The notes beneath the pieces were generated by a model. The model saw nothing but the letters and a program-made list of their open reading frames with translations, searched no databases and had not been told where the DNA came from. Made by a program: the position numbers and the translations under genes. From UBA5436 sp050951845 (GTDB taxonomy: Bacteria > Bacillota > Clostridia > Saccharofermentanales > DTU023), in the NCBI GenBank assembly GCA_050951845.1, contig JBMNJV010000006.1, positions 372,001 to 436,000 on the forward strand: a stretch of DNA of 64,000 nt. Reading direction: 5' to 3'. Of this stretch, positions 1 through 8,952 are shown one piece after another (position 1 is the first letter of the stretch; every line of letters begins with the position of its first letter).

Positions 1-1188
1 AAACAGGTAACCGAAAAATGCTAAACCGAATATGCCAAAATGATTCATTAATTCCAAAACCACATTATGGCTGTAGCCCCAATACCATCTTTTCCCTACT
101 TCTAATCTGTCACCGTAAATGCCTTTGCCGAAAATGGGAGATTCTAAATAACTGTTAAAAGCTGTCTGCCAAATTTTAATGCGTCCGTTACTGTCTAAAA
201 ATTCGCCTCCGATAACTGAATCTACCGTCCTTGAAGATAGTGTGTCTTCTGATTCCGAAAGATCGGCAGGTTGTTCTGTCAGAGCAAGCTCCGATTCAGC
301 AGGTACTATTATTTTGTCTAATATCTGATCAAGTTTAGGAATTAAAAACATCAGCAAAAACGATAGCGCAATAACTAAAACAGTATTCAGAAGATATCCG
401 GATTTTTCTTTAATTGTTGTCCGGTTTATTTTCAGTGAACCTCCGGCATAGATTAAGATCATCAAAAAAGCAAAAGTGATAAAAACCAATAAGGATCCTC
501 TGGAACCGAAAAAAGTCGAACATACCAGAGCTAGTGAACCCATCATTGATAAGATTAATGATCTTTTAATGAACGCCATTGTAAGCAACACAATACAGAC
601 AAAAATCATTTCATAACCATAAGACATGTTATAGATCATATCCCGTGCAGGCAGGCTGTAATATGCATCCCAGTTACCCGATACCAAGTACAATATCGCT
701 TGATAAAGCAGGTAAACAAAATTTAACAGTGAAGCATAATATATGTTTCGCAAAATTTTGTTCAAATTTTTGACCAGGAGAACAATTAATAAGGCAAATA
801 TGGTTTTTCTGACATCTATCAACTGAACCGGCAAGTTCATTTGTGAACCGAAAATCCAGAATTTAAGATCCGGTATTCTCAGAATCGATAAAAAGGATAG
901 AGTTATTACTAAAAAAAGTAAAGCAAAGAAAATCAAAAAATCCAAGCGTTTGTTCTGTTTGTATTTGTATAAAACGGCCGCTGCATACATCAGACCGAGA
1001 ACACCCATGATGAAAACCGGACCGATCTTTCCCAATGAAGAAACAGCCAGATATGTGATAAATCTCTGAGCAAAAAAGAGAATCATTGCAAAATCGGCAA
1101 TATCGAATCCCTGTGAATTATAAGCAATTTTCTCTTGACCGAATAATATGTTTTTGAAATCAGACAACGTATTCTTAACTTTATCCAT
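1..1188 (-). CDS. O-antigen polymerase/ligase (Wzy-like) membrane protein, 3' end cut by window
   Basis: The gene starts at an ATG at 1186-1188, preceded by an AAGGA ribosome site, and runs off the left edge, so the C terminus is missing. The visible protein has about ten hydrophobic segments. A hydrophilic Ser/Glu-rich stretch (around 'SELALTEQPADLSESED') lies between late membrane segments. It is followed by a region like 'GRIKIWQTAFNSYLESPIFG', which resembles the large-loop motif of Wzy polymerases and WaaL ligases. It is the last gene seen in the left-hand Wzx/Wzy set, 43 bp after the flippase gene. The likely role is polymerising lipid-linked repeat units at the outer face of the membrane. 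A ligase role cannot be excluded from sequence alone. Confidence 0.75.
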   Translation of the reverse strand, partial: MDKVKNTLSDFKNILFGQEKIAYNSQGFDIADFAMILFFAQRFITYLAVSSLGKIGPVFIMGVLGLMYAAAVLYKYKQNKRLDFLIFFALLFLVITLSFLSILRIPDLKFWIFGSQMNLPVQLIDVRKTIFALLIVLLVKNLNKILRNIYYASLLNFVYLLYQAILYLVSGNWDAYYSLPARDMIYNMSYGYEMIFVCIVLLTMAFIKRSLILSMMGSLALVCSTFFGSRGSLLVFITFAFLMILIYAGGSLKINRTTIKEKSGYLLNTVLVIALSFLLMFLIPKLDQILDKIIVPAESELALTEQPADLSESEDTLSSRTVDSVIGGEFLDSNGRIKIWQTAFNSYLESPIFGKGIYGDRLEVGKRWYWGYSHNVVLELMNHFGIFGLAFFGYLF

Positions 1189-1231
1189 CCTGTAAAATCC
1201 TTATTTTTTAATACTATACCCCGGTAGAACA

Positions 1232-2428
1232 TTATACCTTTTTTACTTTTAATAGTGAAAGCAGGTAAAGCAACCACAAAACAAATTTTGAAAAAGCGGC
1301 TCCGTAAGCAAATCCGATTACTCCGAAGAATTTTGAACCGAGAAATGCAAAAAGAATAAAACATCCCAAATGAATCAAATTAAAATATTTAATTCTGTTT
1401 AATTCCAAATATCTCAGATAGACCATTTTTAATAAGCTTGAAGCAATTGAGAATACGGCATTGATTGCTAAAGGAACCAAAATTGTAATTACGATATGCA
1501 AATATTTTTTGTATAAGAATCGGGTCATCAGATAAATAGCCGGGATATTTAAGATAAATACCAGAATAATAATTATAAAATTTACTTTGATATGATTTTT
1601 GATTATGGTTTTTGCATCAGAAACACTGTCTTTCGACAACCAAGCCAAAATAACACCGTTAATCGGATTTATTATGATAAATAACAGATTTGAGACTACC
1701 GATCCTGCATAGTAAGCATTCATCATCACATTTCCCAGAAGCGGTAAAATCAGTATTTTATCCGCATAATTAGGAATATTGGTTAATAAAGTCGAGCTGA
1801 AAAGTTCAAAAAATTCTTTTAATACTTTGCGAAAATCATCACTTTTATCCGGTTTGGCTATAAAAAAATCACTTGCAGCATACCTGTAGAATAATGAAGA
1901 TAATACTTCAGCTGAGAAAATCGGTAGCCAAAAAATCAGAAAAGCATAATTCAGAAATATGATCGATAAAAGGACTCCGACTAAGTATAAAAAATTACCT
2001 GCAATAATTGCTTTAAAATTCATCTGTAACCGCAGATAACCGAGAATAAAAAGTCTGAAATTGGTTAATACAACCGTTATGGATAAAACCAGCGCGGAAA
2101 TAACGGAAAATTTTAATATCATTAAAGTTATGAACATGAATCCGCTTAAAAGAATTGAAGTAATATTCAAAATATATCTGATATCGGGCAAAGTTCGTTC
2201 GCCCATTTCCCGCCCGGTTAATACTTGATGCAGAATTCCCAGTTCATTGCCCAAAGAAACCGTTAAAATATTGGCTATCATCACATAAAGTATAAATTGA
2301 GAATTAGTTGCATCATCCAGCTTCCAGGCTAAAAACGGCATCATGACAGCTTGGAATGCAATCATATAAATGCCGAAAGCCAGCGTGTTTTTTATAATAT
2401 CTGCTAAAAATTGTTTTTTGTTATGCAT
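1232..2428 (-). CDS. Oligosaccharide flippase family membrane protein (Wzx-like)
   Basis: This 398-residue protein is made almost entirely of hydrophobic segments, about twelve of them, with short polar loops. It begins 'MHNKKQFLADIIKNTLAFG' and then a first membrane span, the usual layout of MOP-superfamily Wzx flippases. Members move undecaprenyl-diphosphate-linked repeat units across the membrane. It lies between a PLP-enzyme gene and a polymerase gene in a co-directional run, which fits a Wzx role. Sequence conservation in this family is low, so the call rests on topology and context. It is the first of two flippase genes in the run; the other is at 12556-13956. Confidence 0.75.
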   Translation of the reverse strand: MHNKKQFLADIIKNTLAFGIYMIAFQAVMMPFLAWKLDDATNSQFILYVMIANILTVSLGNELGILHQVLTGREMGERTLPDIRYILNITSILLSGFMFITLMILKFSVISALVLSITVVLTNFRLFILGYLRLQMNFKAIIAGNFLYLVGVLLSIIFLNYAFLIFWLPIFSAEVLSSLFYRYAASDFFIAKPDKSDDFRKVLKEFFELFSSTLLTNIPNYADKILILPLLGNVMMNAYYAGSVVSNLLFIIINPINGVILAWLSKDSVSDAKTIIKNHIKVNFIIIILVFILNIPAIYLMTRFLYKKYLHIVITILVPLAINAVFSIASSLLKMVYLRYLELNRIKYFNLIHLGCFILFAFLGSKFFGVIGFAYGAAFSKFVLWLLYLLSLLKVKKV

Positions 2429-2448
2429 ATCACTATCTCAATACAAAA

Positions 2449-3561
2449 TTAAAAAAGCTTCAATTTATCTATTAATTCCAGGATATATTCCATGTCCTTC
2501 TCAGAATAGCGTTGATCAATCGGAATACACAAACAATTCTTTCTGATTTCCGCCAATTCATTTGAAACCGGCGATATTTCCGCATTTTGCGGTATCGGCC
2601 AGATTACGGGACAATACACATTGTTTGCTGCCAAATATTTCTGAAAATCTTGACGTACCATGTTTTTGACATTGAACGGAAAATATAAAGGTATAATTCC
2701 TGCCGTTAATTCAAAATAAGGTATTCCGATTTTATCCCAATTCGCATAATTGTATAGGGTCTGATAGTTAATCCTTCTTTGCCTCTGCCAAACGTTTAAG
2801 GTTGACTGTGCGGTAAAAAGTTCAAGCATTTTTCGCGAAAAATTTGTCATGCTATACAGTGTATATTGATTATCAAAAAAAGTCTGTTTGAGATCGGCAA
2901 ATCCTTGCAACATTTCAGACTTTTCACCTTTTTGATAACTCAGGTATTTTTCTTTTAAATCATAGACTTTCAGCGTATCTATTGTCAGGTTTTCTTGTTC
3001 CGGTTCAATTGACAACGAGCAGAATTTCCCGCTGATTTTTTCTGCTATGGCACCATCCGGTAAGGCAGCCCATTTCCGCAAGCTGACAATCTTATAATCC
3101 GCAAACGGATATTCAAAACCTGATGCCCAACTTTGAGTCGCATCATAAATTACAACAGTTGATTGTTTCTCCGGCGGCTGATCCTGAATAACGGTATCAA
3201 AGCCGAAATAGGGATGAAACAGTAAAACACCGGGGGTTAATGTTTTGATTAAGTTGTTTAAGGTCGAAGTTCTGACTTGAAAATTCTGATCAATCGAATA
3301 GAAAGACAATTGATATCCTTTTTCTAAAAAACCTCCCAGCACACTTTGACAGGTATATGCCGGAACCAGAGCAGTCTTGTTTGTATTTCCTGTTTTTGCC
3401 ATATCGGTCAGACAGGCACAAATTGCCTGTCTGCCTGAACTCAGAAATTTCAGTTTTTCGGAGTCCTGAATATTAATCGGTTCGGGCGAATTTTCTATTT
3501 CCGATATTTTTTTGTGTAAGAGATAAAAACTGCTTCCTATCTCATATGTTTGATTCCGCAT
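2449..3561 (-). CDS. PLP-dependent aminotransferase-fold protein, divergent DegT/AHBA-synthase type
   Basis: This 370-residue protein has the landmarks of a fold-type-I PLP enzyme. There is a phosphate-site-like 'SSGRQAI' near residue 41, an aspartate in 'VIYDATQSW' (D140) that would contact the pyridine nitrogen, and a likely Schiff-base lysine in 'SLRKWAALPDG' (K163). It is more divergent than the four clear DegT/DnrJ sugar aminotransferases elsewhere in the window, and the substrate cannot be read from sequence. It lies between an ATP-grasp gene and the flippase, so it may modify a sugar or amino-acid substituent of the left-hand polymer. The ribosome site (GAGGTGA) is unusually far from the ATG, about 25 nt, so the start is less certain than the frame. 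Confidence 0.65.
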   Translation of the reverse strand: MRNQTYEIGSSFYLLHKKISEIENSPEPINIQDSEKLKFLSSGRQAICACLTDMAKTGNTNKTALVPAYTCQSVLGGFLEKGYQLSFYSIDQNFQVRTSTLNNLIKTLTPGVLLFHPYFGFDTVIQDQPPEKQSTVVIYDATQSWASGFEYPFADYKIVSLRKWAALPDGAIAEKISGKFCSLSIEPEQENLTIDTLKVYDLKEKYLSYQKGEKSEMLQGFADLKQTFFDNQYTLYSMTNFSRKMLELFTAQSTLNVWQRQRRINYQTLYNYANWDKIGIPYFELTAGIIPLYFPFNVKNMVRQDFQKYLAANNVYCPVIWPIPQNAEISPVSNELAEIRKNCLCIPIDQRYSEKDMEYILELIDKLKLF

Positions 3562-3598
3562 ATATTATTAACAATAAAAAATTGTCACCTCATGCCTC

Positions 3599-4885
3599 TT
3601 AATTCATATTATAAAACTTGACGATATCATTTATGTTAAATGTGTCTAAAATCATGTCATTACCTTGAGTATCAATAATTTTTATATTCCGGTAAATTTC
3701 TTCCAGGGTTTTCATACTCGTGTTTAAAGTATCCGCTGTAAAGAAAATTCTCGCAACAATTTGACCCAGTGTTCCGATCATATGCTCTTTAATCGATTCG
3801 CCGGCTATCATTTTGAATGCACAATCTATCACTCCCGGAATTTGCATGATCTTCTCGTATCCTTCAATACGTTCAATCGTTCCTTCTTTGCCCAACATCG
3901 TTACATTAAAACCGAAAATATCATTCTGCATTAATCTCTCTATATCCGGCTTTGAATCGTCAGGCAACATCTTACCGGTCAGACTATGGTGAATCATCAT
4001 CTTTAAAGGGTTAAAACCGTACATTTTTTCTTGTAATTTATATTCCAGACTGCCGGTTAAGCGATAACCTAAATCATATACTTTCACAACGCCTTCATGG
4101 ATCATGCACTGAGCAAAAAGCATCCCGTCTTTAACACCCAAACTCTTGAACATTTCCTTCATCGGTTGTGCGGTATATTTACGAAAAACAGCATCATAAC
4201 TCGAAGGGAAACTGTAAAATACGGGAAGGCCGATTTTTTCGCCTTGCGGTTTTGATAAAAATCTATTCGCCGTACCGCTCAGATAAACCTCATGGTCGAT
4301 AAACAAGAAAAAAGCCGTCATCTCATTTCTTTCCGCAATATAGGGCTCAATTAAATAACGGACATTCTCATTGTTGATTACTTTCTTGTATTCAGCATAA
4401 TCATACACAATTTCCAAGCCTTTGCCGCCCGATCCCTCGATCGGTTTCAGCATTAAAGGATAACCATTGAAATCCTGATCAATCTGATCGGCACTATAAG
4501 GTTCAAGTGTCGGTACACCGAATTCTTTAAATAATTTTTTGTATTTCTCTTTATTGGTTAAAATACTGAATTGTTCTGGCGTACCGTAACAAGGTAAATC
4601 ACACAAGTCGCACAGTTTGGCATATGGTTCAAGGTACGAATCCGTATATCCTGTCGTAACCCCGTCATAATTATTCTCTCTGATTAATTTCTGCAATGCC
4701 GGGTAATCAGTGATACTGACATCAAAATATTCGTCCGCCATCAGTTTGACCGGTGATACGTCCGTATTGTACCAATCTGTTACACCGATTTGAATTCCCA
4801 TTGCCTGAGCGGCATCCAAAATTTCTTTCATATTTCTGGAACCGCCTAAAAGCAACAATTTTTTACCTTTTAATGTGTCTTGCAT
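3599..4885 (-). CDS. ATP-grasp domain ligase in polysaccharide locus
   Basis: The protein has 428 residues. The N-terminal pre-ATP-grasp Rossmann part starts 'GKKLLLLGGSRNMKEIL'. It is followed by the ATP-grasp core, with a nucleotide-binding lysine region 'YPLMLKPIEGSGGKGLEIV' and a later 'KVYDLGYRLTGS' acidic/metal segment. This layout matches the carbamoyl-phosphate-synthetase-like or D-Ala-ligase-like ligases that occur in capsule loci. These enzymes form an acyl phosphate and join a carboxylate to an amine. In this context it probably couples an amino acid or other acid to an amino sugar of the left-hand polymer. The acceptor is not known. A second, distinct ATP-grasp gene is at 46327-47526. 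Confidence 0.75.
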   Translation of the reverse strand: MQDTLKGKKLLLLGGSRNMKEILDAAQAMGIQIGVTDWYNTDVSPVKLMADEYFDVSITDYPALQKLIRENNYDGVTTGYTDSYLEPYAKLCDLCDLPCYGTPEQFSILTNKEKYKKLFKEFGVPTLEPYSADQIDQDFNGYPLMLKPIEGSGGKGLEIVYDYAEYKKVINNENVRYLIEPYIAERNEMTAFFLFIDHEVYLSGTANRFLSKPQGEKIGLPVFYSFPSSYDAVFRKYTAQPMKEMFKSLGVKDGMLFAQCMIHEGVVKVYDLGYRLTGSLEYKLQEKMYGFNPLKMMIHHSLTGKMLPDDSKPDIERLMQNDIFGFNVTMLGKEGTIERIEGYEKIMQIPGVIDCAFKMIAGESIKEHMIGTLGQIVARIFFTADTLNTSMKTLEEIYRNIKIIDTQGNDMILDTFNINDIVKFYNMN

Positions 4886-4907
4886 AATTACTCCTCGGTC
4901 ATATCTG

Positions 4908-4966
4908 TGTTCTGTAAAGATTAAGAAAAAAATCCCGGTTTTTCCTAATCTTTACTTAACAGAATC
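4908..4966. repeat. Palindromic mini-element with IS6-like ends, overlapping the sugar-transferase stop
   Basis: Arms 4914-4930 and 4939-4955 are inverted repeats of 17 bp with one mismatch and an 8-nt loop. Read on the minus strand from 4966, the tip (GATTCTGTTAAGTAAAGAT) closely matches the tip of the IS6-like element at 29100 (GGCTCTGTTAACTAAAGAT). The other end lacks five of those bases. The element supplies the last codons (Asp-Ser-Val-Lys-stop) of the sugar-transferase gene. It forms a strong intercistronic hairpin that could also act in attenuation or mRNA processing. No clear target duplication is visible, so mobilisation by the IS is inferred from end similarity only. Confidence 0.5.
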
Positions 4967-5602
4967 CTTGTCTGTATATTCAGGTCTTTGAACCTGTCTG
5001 ATCTCATCAAGATCTCCCACTTTGCCTGTCCCGGCTACAATTACATCTTCCTGTTTCAAAACTTTGGCAACCGTTTTAAACAAAATCTTTAAGTCGTTCT
5101 TAAAAGTTAAATTTTCAACATACTCAATATCATATGCCAAACGCTGATCCCAGTCCAAATCGTTGCGCCCCCTGATTTGTGCCAGACCGGTCAGACCTGG
5201 TCTTACATTATGGCGCTTTGCTTCCTGTTCAGTATAAAAAGGCAAGTATTTAATTGACAGAGGTCTCGGTCCGACAAAGGACATATCACCTTTGAGAATA
5301 CACCATAATTCAGGCAGTTCATCCAAAGAAGATTTGCGCAAGAACAGGCCGAACCTGGTTAAGCGCTCTTTGTCAGGCAGTAAGTTTCCGGCATCATCTT
5401 TTTTATTATTCATACTTCTGAATTTTACTAAACGAAAGATTTTTTCGTTTTTACCGGGTCGAACCTGGCGAAAAAATATCGGAGAACCTAAATTCACTAA
5501 AACCAAAATACTTAAAATCAAGAGCAACGGTGATAAAAGCAAAATCATAAGAAGCGAGCAGACAAAATCTAAAATCCTTTTTACAATTTTTCCGTAAATC
5601 AT
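4952..5602 (-). CDS. Undecaprenyl-phosphate sugar-1-phosphate transferase (bacterial sugar transferase family)
   Basis: This 216-residue monotopic phosphoglycosyl transferase belongs to the PglC/WcaJ-core class. It has one N-terminal hydrophobic re-entrant segment ('MILLLSPLLLILSILVL', residues about 19-36). The family motifs follow: 'RQVRPGKNEKIFRLVKFRSM', 'SLDELPELWCILKGDMSFVG' and 'RPGLTGLAQIRGRN'. It would start a repeat unit by moving a sugar phosphate from a UDP-sugar to undecaprenyl phosphate. With the LegC-type enzyme and the divergent 4,6-dehydratase nearby, a bacillosamine-type sugar is a plausible first residue. It overlaps the upstream epimerase gene by 4 nt, so the two are translationally coupled. 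The C-terminal tail appears to come from a palindromic repeat. Confidence 0.9.
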   Translation of the reverse strand: MIYGKIVKRILDFVCSLLMILLLSPLLLILSILVLVNLGSPIFFRQVRPGKNEKIFRLVKFRSMNNKKDDAGNLLPDKERLTRFGLFLRKSSLDELPELWCILKGDMSFVGPRPLSIKYLPFYTEQEAKRHNVRPGLTGLAQIRGRNDLDWDQRLAYDIEYVENLTFKNDLKILFKTVAKVLKQEDVIVAGTGKVGDLDEIRQVQRPEYTDKDSVK

Positions 5603-6510
5603 TTTTCTATCCTTTGCGCTAAAGCCTGAAAATCATATTCTTCCTTTAAGATTAATTGCAGATCATATTCAGCTTGCCAACCGGCAGCTTTCTCAAACAA
5701 AGAACAATCCAAAGAACTGTTGATACCGTTGGCTTCCGAGTAATTTCGGATAATTTCCAACGGTTTTTTCTTTTTTTTCATAATCGATTCAATTTCGATC
5801 GCAATATCCTCTATGGTATAAGATTCATGGGTGCCGACATTATAATTTCTATTCCAATCTTTCTCTTGAAGTTGCATGGCTTTAATAATAGCTTGTGCCA
5901 TATCCCGTACATGAGTATAAGAAAAAATTTGCCCGTTAAGATTAATTGAAATTTTTCCGGTCTCAATGGCATCTTTAATCAAGCGAGATGTAATTCTTTG
6001 GGGAAAATTCGGACCTGCCAGGCTGCTTAATCTCAGATTAAGATATTTCATCTGATTTGCAGTACAGTAATCGGCAATCCAGTTTTCCAAGTAATATTTT
6101 CCCATATCATAAAGAGTTGAAACCTTCACGAAATCTGTTTCTTTTGCAGCTTGAGTTCTTTGCGCATCATAAACACTTTGCGAAGATATATGTATTGTTT
6201 TTTTAATATTGTTTAATTGCGCTTGCTGCAGAATATCAAAAGTGAATTCACAATTATTTTTGATTATCTGAAATTCACTGCTGCGAACATAAGCTAAATG
6301 TAACAAAGTATAATCAGCAAGATTCATCTTGTCAGCTAAAAAATCTTGATTGCCGATTATCTGCATACCCGGTCGATTACTATAAGCAGACAATTGTGAC
6401 GGGTCAGAGGATAAAGCAATGATATCATGTTCAGCCGGAATGTCGGAAAATAATTGATCAAGGATATTTTTGCCCAAAAATCCGCCGGCACCGGAAATAA
6501 CTATTTTCAT
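5599..6510 (-). CDS. NAD-dependent epimerase/dehydratase (extended SDR)
   Basis: The protein has 303 residues. The N-terminal nucleotide-binding motif 'ISGAGGFLGKNIL' (GxxGxxG) starts at residue 4. The active-site region has 'HISSQSVYDAQ' and a 'YDMGKYYLEN' tyrosine-lysine pair. Later, 'NLRLSSLAGPNFPQR' matches the substrate-binding part of sugar-nucleotide SDRs. The family makes or epimerises deoxy and keto sugar nucleotides, and here it probably acts on a UDP-sugar for the left-hand polymer. It resembles WbpV- or UDP-hexose-4-reductase-like proteins that commonly sit beside a PglC/WcaJ-type transferase, but the exact reaction is not determined. It ends in a 4-nt overlap with the transferase gene. 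Confidence 0.75.
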   Translation of the reverse strand: MKIVISGAGGFLGKNILDQLFSDIPAEHDIIALSSDPSQLSAYSNRPGMQIIGNQDFLADKMNLADYTLLHLAYVRSSEFQIIKNNCEFTFDILQQAQLNNIKKTIHISSQSVYDAQRTQAAKETDFVKVSTLYDMGKYYLENWIADYCTANQMKYLNLRLSSLAGPNFPQRITSRLIKDAIETGKISINLNGQIFSYTHVRDMAQAIIKAMQLQEKDWNRNYNVGTHESYTIEDIAIEIESIMKKKKKPLEIIRNYSEANGINSSLDCSLFEKAAGWQAEYDLQLILKEEYDFQALAQRIEK

Positions 6511-6513
6511 AAG

Positions 6514-7497
6514 TCAACCTCTATATTGCGGGAAATAATTGAAATTTTCTTTTTTGCTTTTGTTAACCATTGCATCATATACTTCCCGGTTATATATCTT
6601 TTTACCGATATAGTAATCAAAAAAACCTTTTTGGGTAAACTTGGATTTGAACTGCAATAAAGAATCTTGCGGATCGTTGGTAGTCCCTCCGCCATAATGA
6701 ATGTAATCAATGTTATGTTCTCTGCCCCATTGACAAGTAAGATATTTCAGCAAATACGCAGGGGAAAATTCCAAGTATTCCGACAGGGTCCCGGAAAGAT
6801 GTGCATGCAAAAAATTGTTATAAACAAAGTACAGACCGCTCGCAATACAAGTATCTTCAACAAACACATTAATATTTAACACATTATCTCTGAAAGATTT
6901 AAGCAACGCATCAAAATATTCAGGCGGAAAATAATAAAAGCCTTTTGCTTTATTGCGATCCATCGTATCGTGATAGATTCTTATGAATTGATCAAGATTA
7001 TCCGGTCTGTCAATAATTTCATAAGAAAAATCTTTTTGCAAAACTCTTCTGATACTTTTGCGGGCACTCCTGTTAAATTCTTCCATGAACGGATCTGCCG
7101 AACCTTTGACAACAGTTGCAACCGTTTTTCTCAGAAAGTGCGTATCGATAATCTCTTCGAAATCCGAATAATTTCTGATCAGCGGATGGAATCTGATAAA
7201 TTCACAAATAATATTATTGTCCATACAATACTGAGAAAATCGGCGCTCATATTCCGCGACAAGTTTTGCCTTATCGCCTTTTAACTCCAAAATAAGCGGA
7301 CCGCCGTAACCGTATGGTGTAGAAAGATCAAAATATTTTTGTTCCGGATCCAGATCTGCCGGTAAATGTTTTTTCAGGAACATATTGCTGATAATCCCGT
7401 CAGCTGTTTCTAAATGAAAAATCTCCGCAGTACCTTCTTCAATCGTTTCGCACAATTTGCCATAAGCAGGTTCAAAGTAGATGTCTTTATACAACAA
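6514..7497 (-). CDS. FemAB/GNAT-like aminoacyl- or acyltransferase
   Basis: The 327-residue protein resembles lipid II glycyl/alanyl transferases and the broader GNAT-like FemAB superfamily. It has 'DLSTPYGYGGPLI' near residue 80, 'SARKSIRRVLQKDFSYEI' in the middle, and 'PAYLLKYLTCQWGREHNIDY' followed by 'IHYGGGTTND' near the C terminus. FemAB enzymes transfer amino acids from aminoacyl-tRNA to peptidoglycan precursors. Relatives in capsule loci are thought to acylate sugars or amines. The gene appears to start at TTG codons (7495-7497 or 7492-7494), with AAAGGAA upstream and no nearby ATG. Together with the ATP-grasp gene it suggests amino-acid decoration of the polymer. Confidence 0.65.
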   Translation of the reverse strand: MLYKDIYFEPAYGKLCETIEEGTAEIFHLETADGIISNMFLKKHLPADLDPEQKYFDLSTPYGYGGPLILELKGDKAKLVAEYERRFSQYCMDNNIICEFIRFHPLIRNYSDFEEIIDTHFLRKTVATVVKGSADPFMEEFNRSARKSIRRVLQKDFSYEIIDRPDNLDQFIRIYHDTMDRNKAKGFYYFPPEYFDALLKSFRDNVLNINVFVEDTCIASGLYFVYNNFLHAHLSGTLSEYLEFSPAYLLKYLTCQWGREHNIDYIHYGGGTTNDPQDSLLQFKSKFTQKGFFDYYIGKKIYNREVYDAMVNKSKKENFNYFPQYRG

Positions 7498-7553
7498 GTT
7501 TAAATCGGTTCCTTTCGTCCAATTATTATATCAATTGCCCGGATTCGGTATAG

Positions 7554-8726
7554 TTAATTCTTTTTCAGGCTGAGAATCGTTTTCACAACAAAATCTAAAT
7601 CGTCAATCGTCAGATTCGTACTGCAAGGAATGTTTAACACTTTATCCGCATAATACAAAGCCTTTTCGATTTGATATGACTGATGTTCCAAATAAGGTTT
7701 TTGCTGGTGAATCAAGCCCCAGATCGGTCTGGTTTGGATGCCGTAATCCATTAATTTCAGCATCAAATCTTCTTTATTCATGCCGAATTCATTTTCATCG
7801 ATCATTAAAGAATAAAACCAATAATTCGGGTCGGTGCCCTCATTAAAATCTAAGATTTTTAAACCGTGCTCATGAAAAACGGATTTATAGCGGAAATAAT
7901 TATTGCTTTTCGTTGTTAAGAATTGTTCGATTTTATCAATTTGGCTTATTCCGAATGCCGCAGCAATATTGGTCATGCGATAATTAAAGCCTACTTCATC
8001 ATGGATAAATCGCCAGGGATCAGTTTTGGCCTGTGTCGCTAAAAACGAAATCTTATCAGCAAGTTCTTCTGTCGGTGAAATTATCATTCCGCCGCCGCCG
8101 GTTGTTAAAATCTTATTTGCATTAAAAGATAAAACGCCGAGATCACCGATCGTACCGCAATGTTTTCCGGCATACTTGCCTTCAGTATATCTCGAACCTA
8201 ATGCTTCAGAAGCATCTTCAAGCACAAACAATTTGTATTCTTCGGCTATTTGCATAATAGCTTCCATATCGGCAGGATTGCCGAAGACATGAACAACTAC
8301 AATCCCTTTGATCTTACGGCCTGATTTTTTGTTCACCACTATATCATTTTCAAACGTACATTCTTCTTCTAAAAAACTGCGTAATTTGAGCGGATCAATA
8401 TTTAAATCGTCGGCACAATCCATAAATACCGGATAAGCATGAGAATAGTGAACGGGATTAACCGCTGCAATAAAGGTCAAAGTCGGAACAATCACTTCAT
8501 CACCGGGCTGAAGTCCTAAAGCCAATAAAGATAAATGTAATCCTGCAGTTCCGCTCTGTACGCCACGCGTAAAATCCGCATCAATAAAAGCTCTGACCTT
8601 TTCTTCAAATTCAGTAATAAATCTTCCGCCGGTAGAAACCCAGCCTGTTTCGATCGTTTCCCGGATATAAGGCAATATATCCAAGTCTAAATTCGGCACT
8701 GATAGCGGAATATTCCTTTTTTCCAT
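7554..8726 (-). CDS. LegC-family sugar-nucleotide aminotransferase (DegT/DnrJ/EryC1/StrS)
   Basis: The protein has 390 residues from the ATG at 8726, chosen because AGGA lies five bases upstream and the 'IPLSVPNL' N terminus matches LegC-type enzymes. A longer frame reaches 8765. Key PLP residues are D171 in 'LEDASEALGS' and K205 in 'FNANKILTTGGGG'. LegC/PglE-type enzymes aminate C4 of UDP-4-keto-6-deoxy-GlcNAc. That keto sugar could be supplied by the membrane 4,6-dehydratase encoded at 26795-28672. The gene is first in the left-hand set, downstream of a near-consensus promoter, so it probably opens a transcription unit running toward position 1. Confidence 0.85.
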   Translation of the reverse strand: MEKRNIPLSVPNLDLDILPYIRETIETGWVSTGGRFITEFEEKVRAFIDADFTRGVQSGTAGLHLSLLALGLQPGDEVIVPTLTFIAAVNPVHYSHAYPVFMDCADDLNIDPLKLRSFLEEECTFENDIVVNKKSGRKIKGIVVVHVFGNPADMEAIMQIAEEYKLFVLEDASEALGSRYTEGKYAGKHCGTIGDLGVLSFNANKILTTGGGGMIISPTEELADKISFLATQAKTDPWRFIHDEVGFNYRMTNIAAAFGISQIDKIEQFLTTKSNNYFRYKSVFHEHGLKILDFNEGTDPNYWFYSLMIDENEFGMNKEDLMLKLMDYGIQTRPIWGLIHQQKPYLEHQSYQIEKALYYADKVLNIPCSTNLTIDDLDFVVKTILSLKKN

Positions 8727-8812
8727 GTTATTCCTATTCTCTCCTGCTCCCACATTTTTCAACATATTAATTGATTGAAATATTTATATAAACTTTCATA
8801 TTATTTCTGCAA

Positions 8813-8841
8813 ATTATAAAATCTTTCAAAAAACCAGTCAA
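8813..8841 (-). promoter_or_regulatory. Sigma-A type promoter for the left-hand polymer operon
   Basis: Read on the minus strand, TTGACT (8836-8841) and TATAAT (8813-8818) are separated by exactly 17 bp. They lie about 87 bp upstream of the LegC-type gene start. This is the best consensus promoter in the leftward run, and it falls in a 226-bp gap after the cyclo-ligase/PHP gene. That supports a new transcription unit beginning here. Confidence 0.7.
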
Positions 8842-8952
8842 AAACATGTTGATTCGCTGCACAATCTGTCAAGCTCTTCTCTGGTATTATACATTATTAT
8901 CCCTTATCTTACTTATTTTATCTCAAGAGCTCATTCTTAAATTTATTCAATA

